From Bifidobacterium avesanii (GTDB lineage: Bacteria; Actinomycetota; Actinomycetes; Actinomycetales; Bifidobacteriaceae): a stretch of DNA of 54,205 nt. Where the stretch lies: NCBI RefSeq assembly GCF_009299475.1, contig NZ_WBSN01000018.1, positions 1 through 54,205 on the forward strand, read 5' to 3'. This document shows, in pieces, positions 41,406 through 48,475 of the stretch (position 1 is its first letter; every line of letters begins with the position of its first letter). The notes beneath the pieces were generated by a model. That model saw only the letters and a list, made by a program, of their open reading frames with translations, did no database searches and was not told the origin of the DNA. Position numbers and translations under genes: made by a program.

Positions 41406-42647
41406 TCACGCCTCCGCCGCAAGCTGCACGTCGCGCATGGTCAGATCCACGACGTCGGAGGACCGGATGGCCTCGCCGGCCGTCAGGTACACCGAATCGA
41501 GCGCGATGCCGCGCAGCGGCTCCTCCGGCAGGCCCCTGAACTCCAGCGCGGTCGCGGCGCCGGAGCCGGTGACGTGCCGCAGCGTCACGCGGCGCAGGGC
41601 GCTCGGCGCCGCGTTTTTCGGCTCCACGGTGCTCGACGGGTAGAACATGTTGAAGCTCACCGCCTCGTACTTGACGGCCTTGATCGTGAGGTTCTCGAAG
41701 AGCGCGTCCTCGACGTAGCCGCCGCGCCCGCGCATCGACTTGATGCGGATGCCGCGCTCCACCGCCACCAGCGAGCAGTCGTGCGCGTACACGTTCCTCA
41801 CCCCGCCGGACACCATCGAGCCGATCGAGATGCCGCCGTGCCCGCCCAGCATGGTGCAGTGGCTGATCTCCACGTTCTCGCACGGGCGGTTCACCCTCCA
41901 TCCGTCCTCGTTGAGCCCGGCGTCGATGGCGATGCAGTCGTCGCCGGTGTTGAACCGGCATCCCTCGATGAGCACGTTGCGGCACGAATCCGGGTTGCAG
42001 CCGTCCGTGTTCGGGCCGATCGAGTTGATGCGCACACCGCGCACGATCAGGTCCTCGCAGTACACCGGGTGGATGGTCCACATCGGGCCCTCCTCCAGCG
42101 TCACGCCTTCGACGAGCGCGTTGCGGCAGTTCACGAACTGCACGAACGACGGGCGCAGCGCGTCTTGCTCGGTGCCGAACACGCGCTCGTCCACCGGAGT
42201 CCCGGCCACGGCGAGGTCGTACAGGCGCTGGGAGCCGGCCTTCTGCGCCTGCTTCCAGTCCCACCACTCCATGCCGTTGCCCATGAGCGTGCCGGATCCG
42301 GTAAGCGCCACGTCGTGGCAGTCCCGCGCGTAGACGAGCGGCGAGTAGTTCCAGCACTCCGTGCCCTCCCAGCGCGTGAACACCGCCGGCAGGTAGTCGG
42401 CCGGCTTGGGGGAGAACTCGATCGTCGCGCCCGCCTCCACATGCAGCTCGACGTTGCTCCTCAGGTGGATCGGGCCCGAAAGCCAGTGCCCCTCGGGCAC
42501 CGTGACCCGTCCGCCGCCGCGCTGCGCGCAGTAGTCCACCGCCTCCTGAATCGTCGGATAGCGGGAGATCGAGACCTCGCGCGACGGGATGTCCGGCTCC
42601 CTGATGGCCAGAATGGCGCTGTGTACGTCGGCGGCGATGTTGCTCAT
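41406..42647 (-). CDS. GH28 family hydrolase, third copy
   Basis: The 413-residue GH28 protein lacks the fibronectin-like start of its neighbours; the beta-helix begins at about residue 27 (YPTIQEAVDYCAQRGGGRVTVPEGHWLSGPIHL). Motifs: GPNTDGCNPDSC, NTGDDCIAIDAGLNEDG (Asp-Ala where IKSG is usual), GGHGGISIGSMVSGG and RGIRIKSMRGRGG. It is most like exo-polygalacturonases acting on short oligomers. No signal peptide. AAGGAG 8 nt before ATG 42647 fixes the start; upstream in-frame codons lack a ribosome site. It is divergent from uxaA, with a 203-bp shared control region. Confidence 0.92.
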   Translation of the reverse strand: MSNIAADVHSAILAIREPDIPSREVSISRYPTIQEAVDYCAQRGGGRVTVPEGHWLSGPIHLRSNVELHVEAGATIEFSPKPADYLPAVFTRWEGTECWNYSPLVYARDCHDVALTGSGTLMGNGMEWWDWKQAQKAGSQRLYDLAVAGTPVDERVFGTEQDALRPSFVQFVNCRNALVEGVTLEEGPMWTIHPVYCEDLIVRGVRINSIGPNTDGCNPDSCRNVLIEGCRFNTGDDCIAIDAGLNEDGWRVNRPCENVEISHCTMLGGHGGISIGSMVSGGVRNVYAHDCSLVAVERGIRIKSMRGRGGYVEDALFENLTIKAVKYEAVSFNMFYPSSTVEPKNAAPSALRRVTLRHVTGSGAATALEFRGLPEEPLRGIALDSVYLTAGEAIRSSDVVDLTMRDVQLAAEA

Positions 42648-42717
42648 GTGCGGTGCTCCTTGTGCGTGCTTCATCGGACGATGCGGTCGCCGTCCATCGT
42701 AGGCGCCGCGCCTGAAC

Positions 42718-42735
42718 GTTGCCATAATTGTTGCC
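42718..42735. promoter_or_regulatory. Paired GTTGCC motif in the divergent GH28/uxaA control region
   Basis: GTTGCCATAATTGTTGCC has two half-sites with a 12-bp period. A third, inverted half-site, GGCAAC, is at 42804-42809. The motif recalls the sites at 35671 and 38493. A dimeric regulator of the island could bind here. Confidence 0.45.
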
Positions 42736-42826
42736 GCGGCGTGCATCCCCGCGTGCCCCGGCCCGGCCGCGGCGCCGCGTTCCGCGCGCATTCTGCAATG
42801 CGTGGCAACAAACGGCCGCGGGGGTC

Positions 42827-42855
42827 TTGACAGTCCCTACCATTGATGCTATGAG
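42827..42855 (+). promoter_or_regulatory. uxaA promoter with consensus -35
   Basis: A perfect TTGACA (42827-42832), a 17-bp spacer and TATGAG (42850-42855) place transcription start near 42861. The -10 overlaps the first candidate ATG (42851), so the message is probably leaderless and begins at the second ATG (42860). Confidence 0.6.
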
Positions 42856-44491
42856 CGCAATGAAGCAGAACACCACCGTCAACGACAACTGCGCGGAGCT
42901 CCGCCCCGGAGTGGCCGCGACCACCGGGTTCATCCCCACCTGCGGCGACAACGGCGTGGCCGCCAAGCACGACTACATCGCGGAGATCCCGGAGAAGACC
43001 GGCCTCGACACCATCTTCCTCGCCCCCGGCGATATGGTGTGCGTGGCCGCCCGCCCGATCAAGGCCGGCGAGACCGTGACCGTCGAGGGCCACGAGCCGC
43101 TCACCGTCCTCAACGACGTGCCGCGCGGCCACAAGATCGCCCTCGAGGACATCCCCGAAGGCACCAACGTCGTCAAGTACGGCTTCGCCATCGGCCGCGC
43201 CAAGCAGGACATCAAAAAGGGCGAGTGGGTCCACACCCACAACATCCGCACCAACCTCGGCGCGAACCTCGAATACACCTACGAGCCCACCGACGACACC
43301 GTCAAGCCCGGCCGGCCCACCACCACGTTCATGGGCTACCGCCGCGCCAACGGCAAGGTCGGCATCCGCAACGACCTGTACATCGTGCCCACCGTCGGCT
43401 GCATCGACGGCCTGTGCGACACCATGGCCCGCGCCTTCCGCGCCCTGCACCCCGACTGCGGCAACTTCGACTCCGTGATCGTGGCCCGCCACCCCTACGG
43501 CTGCTCCCAGCTCGGCGGCGACCTCGTCTGGACGCAGAACACCCTGCGCGGCATCGCCGAGCACCCCAACGCGGGCGGCGTGCTGCTCGTCGGCCTCGGC
43601 TGCGAGAACAACCAGATGTCCCTCATGAAGGAGGGCATGCACGAGTATGTGCCCGAGCGCACCCGCTTCATGATCTGCCAGGAGATGGAGGACGAGTTCG
43701 AAACCGCCGCCGACCTGCTCGAGGAGCTCAACGACGCCGCCGCGAACGACGTGCGCGAGCCCATCCCCATGAGCGAGCTCAAGGTTGGCGTGGAATGCGG
43801 CGGCTCCGACGGCATGAGCGGCATCACCGCCAACCCGCTCGTCGGCCGCTTCGCCGAGTGGGTCGTCTCCCAGGGCGGCTCCGTCATCCTCTCCGAAGTG
43901 CCCGAGATGTTCGGCGCGGAGACCGTCCTCATGTCCCAGGCGCGCGACGAGGGCGTGTTCCACGACGTCGTCCGCCTCATCAACAAGTTCAAGGACCACT
44001 TCCGCAAGTACGGCGAGATCATCTCCGACAACCCCTCCCCGGGCAACAAGGCCGGCGGCATCACCACCCTCGAGGACAAGTCCCTCGGCTGCATCCGCAA
44101 GGGCGGCAAGTGCGAGGTCGAGGACGTCCTGTGGTACGGCGAGCGTCTGCGCCGCAACGGCATGAGCCTCATGGAGACCCCCGGCAACGACATGGTCTCC
44201 ACCACGGCCATGGCCTCCGCCGGCTGCCAGATCGTCCTGTTCACCACCGGCCGCGGCACCCCGTTCGGTTGCTTCGTGCCCACCCTCAAGATCGCCACGA
44301 ACACGCCGCTCGCCACCAAGAAGCACCGCTGGATCGACTTCAACGCCGGCCGCCTGCTCGACGAGCCCGCCGCCGCGGTGGACGAGGACTTCCGCAAGCT
44401 CGTCCTCGAGACCGTCAACGGCGCCCGCGCCAACAACGAGCGCAACGCGATGCAGGGCGTGACCATCTTCAAGGACGGCCCGACCGAGTAG
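42851..44491 (+). CDS. uxaA: Altronate dehydratase
   Basis: The 546-residue UxaA-family enzyme dehydrates D-altronate to 2-keto-3-deoxygluconate. An N-terminal SAF-type region (DYIAEIPEKTGLDTIFLAPGDMVCVAARPIKAGETVTV ... KKGEWVHTHNIRTNL) is joined to the catalytic UxaA region with GYRRANGKVGIRNDLYIVPTVGCI, HPYGCSQLGGDL, GLGCENNQ, VGVECGGSDGMSGITANP and FTTGRGTPFGCFVPTLKIATNT. It is about 50 residues longer than E. coli UxaA. No Shine-Dalgarno precedes either ATG (42851 or 42860), and the promoter overlaps the first, so true translation may begin at 42860 on a leaderless message. Together with UxaC it covers two steps of galacturonate breakdown. Confidence 0.93.
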   Translation: MSAMKQNTTVNDNCAELRPGVAATTGFIPTCGDNGVAAKHDYIAEIPEKTGLDTIFLAPGDMVCVAARPIKAGETVTVEGHEPLTVLNDVPRGHKIALEDIPEGTNVVKYGFAIGRAKQDIKKGEWVHTHNIRTNLGANLEYTYEPTDDTVKPGRPTTTFMGYRRANGKVGIRNDLYIVPTVGCIDGLCDTMARAFRALHPDCGNFDSVIVARHPYGCSQLGGDLVWTQNTLRGIAEHPNAGGVLLVGLGCENNQMSLMKEGMHEYVPERTRFMICQEMEDEFETAADLLEELNDAAANDVREPIPMSELKVGVECGGSDGMSGITANPLVGRFAEWVVSQGGSVILSEVPEMFGAETVLMSQARDEGVFHDVVRLINKFKDHFRKYGEIISDNPSPGNKAGGITTLEDKSLGCIRKGGKCEVEDVLWYGERLRRNGMSLMETPGNDMVSTTAMASAGCQIVLFTTGRGTPFGCFVPTLKIATNTPLATKKHRWIDFNAGRLLDEPAAAVDEDFRKLVLETVNGARANNERNAMQGVTIFKDGPTE

Positions 44492-44549
44492 CGCCTTCCC
44501 CGCGCCTCCGTCCCGCGCTTCCCCTCCGCTTCCTCCGCCTTTCGCATCC

Positions 44550-44597
44550 GCAAACGTTCCAATCTGCGCGCCCCAATGCGCAAGTTGGAACGTTTGC
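44550..44597. terminator. Long hairpin after uxaA
   Basis: The arms 44550-44562 and 44585-44597 are a 13-bp perfect inverted repeat (GCAAACGTTCCAA outward) with a further TGCGC/GCGCA stem inside. CGCGTTTT follows. It lies 59 nt after the uxaA stop and probably ends that transcript, but it also forms a pair with the repeat at 44631-44682. Confidence 0.6.
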
Positions 44598-44630
44598 CGC
44601 GTTTTGGGGCTCTTTATGGGCGCGATTCCA

Positions 44631-44682
44631 CGTCATTCGTTCCAACCTGTTCCGCGGGGCGCGCGGGTTGGAACGAATGACG
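44631..44682. repeat. 17-bp perfect inverted repeat
   Basis: CGTCATTCGTTCCAACC (44631-44647) is the exact reverse complement of 44666-44682, around an 18-nt GC loop. It shares GTTCCAA/TTGGAAC with the hairpin 34 bp to the left. The rest of the 347-bp gap to the ferredoxin gene shows no gene. Confidence 0.6.
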
Positions 44683-44838
44683 GAACGGACGACGGGGCGA
44701 ACGATGCGGAATGCGGCGGGGAGGGGAGCCGACGGCGGAATCGGCGCGGCCATCCTCGCCCCGGCGTACTCTGGAATGCAGCATTGGCGGCGCCGCATCG
44801 CCGGCCCGTCGCACCGGAACGTATTTGAGGAGGAAACC

Positions 44839-45162
44839 ATGCCATACGTCGTCGCACAGCCCTGCGTGGACGTCCGAGACAAGGCCTGCGTGGACGAGTG
44901 CCCCGTGGACTGCATCTACGAGGGCAAACGCTCGCTGTACATCAATCCGAACGAGTGCGTGGACTGCGGCGCCTGCGAGCCCGTGTGCCCCACCGAGGCC
45001 ATCTTCTACGAGGACGACCTGCCGGAGGAGTGGGCTTGGTACAAGGACGCGGCCGTCGAGTTCTTCGAGGAGGTCGGCGATCTGGGCGGCGCCTCCGCGG
45101 CCGGTCCGATCGGCAAGGACCCCAAGCAGGTCGAGGAGCTTCCCCCGCAGAATCAGGCCTGA
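44839..45162 (+). CDS. fdxA: Ferredoxin with two iron-sulfur clusters (FdxA type)
   Basis: The 107-residue small electron carrier has two Cys clusters: CVDVRDKACVDECPVDC near 9-25 and CVDCGACEPVCP near 40-51. This is the arrangement of the FdxA seven-iron (3Fe-4S plus 4Fe-4S) or 8Fe ferredoxins, followed by the acidic tail EDDLPEEWAWYKDAAVEFFEEVGDLGGA that marks the actinobacterial form. TGAGGAGG before the ATG is a strong ribosome site. It lies just upstream of dapC, an order common in actinobacteria, probably cotranscribed. Confidence 0.95.
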   Translation: MPYVVAQPCVDVRDKACVDECPVDCIYEGKRSLYINPNECVDCGACEPVCPTEAIFYEDDLPEEWAWYKDAAVEFFEEVGDLGGASAAGPIGKDPKQVEELPPQNQA

Positions 45163-45197
45163 TTCCCGGCTCTCTGACTCTTCCGCACTGATTGCAT

Positions 45198-46391
45198 ATG
45201 GGATTCCACGCCTTTTCGTCCCCCTATGACTGGGGCCGCATCGCCGAATTCAAGGCCACGGCCGCCCGCGTGCCCGGCGGCATGGCCGACTTGTCCGTCG
45301 GTTCCCCCGTCGACCCCGTGCCGCAGTCGGTCGTCGACGCGCTCGTCGCCTCGGCCGACGCGCCGAACGCCCACGGCTACCCGGTCACGGCCGGCACCAA
45401 GGAGCTCAAGGACGCCATGGCGTATTGGTTCCGCCATCTGCGCGGCGTGGACCTCGATGCGGTGGGCGCCCGGGCCGTCCCCACCGTCGGCTCCAAGGAG
45501 GGCGTGGCGCTCATGGCGTCGCTGCTGCACCTGGGGGAGGGCGACGTGGTGGTCCAGCCGCGCGTCTCCTATCCGACGTACGAAATCGGCACGCAGATCG
45601 CCGGCGCGCGCGTGCTCAAGGTGGACGACGTCGCCGACGTTTCCTCGTGGGAGCATGAGCCCGGCGTGAGGGCCGTGTGGGTGAATTCGCCGTGCAATCC
45701 CTCGGGCGAGGTGCTGTCCGCGGCGCAGCTGGCCGGCATCGTGGCCGCCGCGCGCCGCATCGGGGCCGTGGTGCTGTCCGACGAATGCTACGCGCTCATG
45801 GACTGGCGCGGCACGGACGCCTCCACGGCCGTGGAATCCAACGAACCCGTCGCGGCGCAGGCCTATTGCCTGACTGCCACGCCGTGCGCGCTGAGCCCGC
45901 AGGTGTGCGGCGGATCCGCGGACGGCGTGCTCGTGCTGTACTCGCTCAGCAAGCAGTCCAACATGGCCGGCTACCGCACCGCGCTCGTCGCCGGCGATGC
46001 CGGACTCGTCGCGGAAATGTCGGACTACCGCAAGCAGATCGGGCAGATCATCCCCGGCCCGGTGCAGGCCGCCATGGCCGCCGGGCTGCGCGACGTGTCC
46101 GCCGTGCACGCCCAGCACGAGTGCTACCGCCGCAGGCTGTCCACGCTCGTCGAGGCGTTGCGCGCCTATGGCTACGACGCCGCCATGCCCGAAGGCGCCC
46201 TGTATGTGTGGGTGCGTGCCCTGTCCGGCGATTGCTGGAAGGACATGGCGTCCCTGGCCCGCCTTGGCGTGGTGCCGAGCCCGGGCGAATTCTACGCCGC
46301 ACCGGAATATCTGCGCTTCGCCGCCACCGCCACCGACGCCGTCATCGACCTCGCCGCCGAGCGACTGCGTCAGGCCGGCTCCGAGCGCTGA
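45198..46391 (+). CDS. dapC: Succinyldiaminopimelate transaminase
   Basis: The 397-residue class I/II PLP aminotransferase makes N-succinyl-LL-diaminopimelate for lysine and peptidoglycan synthesis. The actinobacterial DapC form is recognised from the opening FSSPYDWGRIAEFKATAARVPGGMADLSVGSPVDPVP, AHGYPVTAGTKELKDAMA, VNSPCNPSGEV, SDECYALMDW, and YSLSKQSNMAGYRTAL with the PLP lysine near residue 254. A short upstream TTG codon exists, but ATG at 45198 is preferred. Only a weak ribosome site is seen, in keeping with cotranslation after fdxA 35 bp upstream. Confidence 0.92.
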   Translation: MGFHAFSSPYDWGRIAEFKATAARVPGGMADLSVGSPVDPVPQSVVDALVASADAPNAHGYPVTAGTKELKDAMAYWFRHLRGVDLDAVGARAVPTVGSKEGVALMASLLHLGEGDVVVQPRVSYPTYEIGTQIAGARVLKVDDVADVSSWEHEPGVRAVWVNSPCNPSGEVLSAAQLAGIVAAARRIGAVVLSDECYALMDWRGTDASTAVESNEPVAAQAYCLTATPCALSPQVCGGSADGVLVLYSLSKQSNMAGYRTALVAGDAGLVAEMSDYRKQIGQIIPGPVQAAMAAGLRDVSAVHAQHECYRRRLSTLVEALRAYGYDAAMPEGALYVWVRALSGDCWKDMASLARLGVVPSPGEFYAAPEYLRFAATATDAVIDLAAERLRQAGSER

Positions 46392-46460
46392 GCTTGGCTC
46401 TGCCGGCTCGGGGCGCGGCTTCGGTCCCGCAGCTGCCGGTCGCTCTTGGTCGCCGCCCGC

Positions 46461-48035
46461 TCAGCGGATGCCGTCGATCGTCGCGGCGTAGGCGTTGCGC
46501 ACCTTGGACGACAGTGGCGCGAGCCCCACGCCGGCGGCCGCCTTCTGCCCGGCGTCGCTGGTGACGTACAGCAGCCACTGCTTCATGAACTCGCCGGTGG
46601 AGGAGTCCTGATAGGCGGAGCAGCCCACCATGTAGTCGATGGTGATGAGCGGGTATGCGGCGGCGTCGGTGACGCCGAACGCCACGTCGAACGCGCTTGA
46701 CGGATCGGCGCTGCCGCCGTTGCCCTTGTTGGCCGCATCGAAGGAGATGTCGGCCATGCGCGAGGCGGCCTGCGGTGAATAGGGAACGGCCGTGGATCCC
46801 TGCATCAGCCGCACGGTGGACATGGACGAGCCTTGGGCCGACGACCGCTGCACATAGCCGATCGCGCCGTCCTGCTGGTCGACGGCGCTGACCACGCCGC
46901 TTGCGCCCTTGAGCTGATGCGCGGTCGCGGCGGGCCATGACTCGGACGGCTGATACGGCCATGCGTCCGGGGTCGCCTTGGCAAGGTACTGCGAGAGCAG
47001 CAGGGTCGAGCTGGACTTGTCGGCGCGGGCCACGACGGTGATCGGCGTGCTCGGCAGATTCACGTGCGGATTGTCCGCCGCGATGGCGGCGTCGTTCCAC
47101 GTGGTGATGGTCCCCGACAGAATGCCCGCGAGCGTTTTGACGGACAGATTGAGTGGCTCGCCGTTCAGCGCGTCGAGACGGTATGGGATGAGGATCGGAT
47201 CGACCGACACCGGCACGGCGATCGGTTCGCCGGCGGAACAGACCGATCGTGCGCCGTCCATCTGCTCGCCGGACGGCGCGCGATCGGTCGTCGCCCAAGT
47301 GAGGGCGCCTGTGGAGAACGATGCGAGGCCAGCGCCTGTGCCGGTGGGATTGTAGGCTATGCGCGCGTTCGGGCGTTTCGACGTGAACCCGTATATCCAT
47401 GACTGGGCGGCGTATTGCATTGACGCGCTTCCGGCGCCGCTGAAGTCGCCGGACACGTCCGGCATGCCGTCGAGCTGGTCGTCGTCCGACAGGTTCATGG
47501 CATCGGACGCGGACGCGCCGGATGCGGCGGACGACGGAGTGGATGCGCCGCCTTGCGTGGCCGACGAGCTTGGCGAGCCCGATGCGGTCGTCGTGGCCTG
47601 CGCCACCGCGACCGGCTGCTGCGCGGGGAACGGCCACCATCGGTTGCGCCAGGCCAGCCCGCCGTAGACGGTCGACGCGATGAGCGCCGCCGCGGCGCAT
47701 GAAGCCACCGCTACGGTGGCCGTATGATTGCCGCGGCGCTTTGCCGGCGCGGGTACGGGAACGGGCTGCGGGCCCTGACGTGATGGGTCGGATGGTGCGG
47801 CGGGGAATGATGAGGACGCGGTGAGTGGCTGCGTGTTGGGAGACGGTGCTGATGCCGTTGCGGGAGCGGGCGTGGCGGGAATGGGTGTTGCCGGTGTGGG
47901 CGTCGCGACTGGCTGCACGTCCGTGCGTTGCGCGGGGTTCGGCTCGGCCAGGGTTTGCGGTGCGCCGCAGTATGGGCAGAATTTCGCATCGGCCGTGATC
48001 CGGTTGCCGCATTGCGTGCAGAATGCCATCATCAT
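46461..48035 (-). CDS. Zinc-ribbon membrane protein with PstS-like binding domain
   Basis: The 524-residue protein combines three parts. A zinc ribbon at 4-25 (CTQCGNRITADAKFCPYCG) leads into a Pro/Ala/Thr-rich disordered stretch. One transmembrane helix follows near 105-128 (TATVAVASCAAAALIASTVYGGLAW). A PstS-type phosphate-binding domain runs from about 195, with YNPTGTGAGLASFSTGALTWATTDRAPS near 230, IPVPVSVDPILIPYRLD, ITTWNDAAIAADNPHVNLPSTPITVVARADKSSST and a GAIGYVQRS strand. Ordinary PstS is a lipoprotein and lacks the zinc ribbon. Three consecutive ATGs (48035, 48032, 48029) follow GGGGGAAAG, so the start is uncertain by up to two codons. Convergent with dapC; no pst transporter genes nearby. 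Confidence 0.82.
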   Translation of the reverse strand: MMMAFCTQCGNRITADAKFCPYCGAPQTLAEPNPAQRTDVQPVATPTPATPIPATPAPATASAPSPNTQPLTASSSFPAAPSDPSRQGPQPVPVPAPAKRRGNHTATVAVASCAAAALIASTVYGGLAWRNRWWPFPAQQPVAVAQATTTASGSPSSSATQGGASTPSSAASGASASDAMNLSDDDQLDGMPDVSGDFSGAGSASMQYAAQSWIYGFTSKRPNARIAYNPTGTGAGLASFSTGALTWATTDRAPSGEQMDGARSVCSAGEPIAVPVSVDPILIPYRLDALNGEPLNLSVKTLAGILSGTITTWNDAAIAADNPHVNLPSTPITVVARADKSSSTLLLSQYLAKATPDAWPYQPSESWPAATAHQLKGASGVVSAVDQQDGAIGYVQRSSAQGSSMSTVRLMQGSTAVPYSPQAASRMADISFDAANKGNGGSADPSSAFDVAFGVTDAAAYPLITIDYMVGCSAYQDSSTGEFMKQWLLYVTSDAGQKAAAGVGLAPLSSKVRNAYAATIDGIR

Positions 48036-48278
48036 CTTTCCCCCGTCCGTTGCTGGAAAACCGATGCTACGGGGGCTGTCCCCGCGGAACCGACCACCAT
48101 TGCATCGGAACGGCGCTCGCCGCCGCTACCATCAAGTATACGGGGGTGTTTGTTGCCTGAATCGGCGCATGCGCGGCGTCGGCGTGGTTCATGTGCTCTC
48201 ATGTTGCTGGGCTGGTGGCACCATTCAGGCCCATGTATACGGCCTTTTGACATGGTGCTCGTCGAGGTTTGCGTAGAT

Positions 48279-48298
48279 AAAACGATTGACGTTTTCGT
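48279..48298. promoter_or_regulatory. LacI-like palindrome between divergent directions
   Basis: AAAACG and CGTTTT around ATTGA form a palindrome near 48279-48296. Its ACGATTGACGT core is the same as that repeated over the cscB promoter at 17916-17940. No gene start is adjacent, so the role is unclear; chance similarity is possible. Confidence 0.3.
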
Positions 48299-48340
48299 AT
48301 TGTGCCGGAAGTCGTGTGAGTCGCGTTCTCGGGGCTGCAT

Positions 48341-48457
48341 ATTTCCGATTTGTGCGGTGGATTTCTCCGTCATCCTCGGTATCGTCACCGTGATTCCGCG
48401 GAATTGCAAGAGCCTATATGCGGGATGCCGGCGATTTCCACCGCACAAATCGAAAGT
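48341..48457. repeat. Inverted-repeat element, copy B
   Basis: CGATTTGTGCGGTGG (48346-48360) is the reverse complement of 48438-48452. Its outer flanks match copy A (10771-10884) in inverted orientation, including GTAC next to TTTCG and GCAT or GC next to TTTCC, while the roughly 77-bp interior is different. It lies between the PstS-like gene and dinB, with no gene inside. The rest of the 440-bp gap shows nothing else. Confidence 0.65.
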
Positions 48458-48475
48458 ACGCGGTACGTAGCCGGT

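Noticed and set aside
25447..44491. Recently acquired genomic island bordered by a tRNA
   Set aside because: No integrase, transposase or attachment repeats are seen at its ends, and base composition and codon use look like the rest of the window.
44631..44682. Recombinase attachment site
   Set aside because: The inverted repeat is long and symmetrical, but no integrase or tRNA is near, and no second copy flanks an island.
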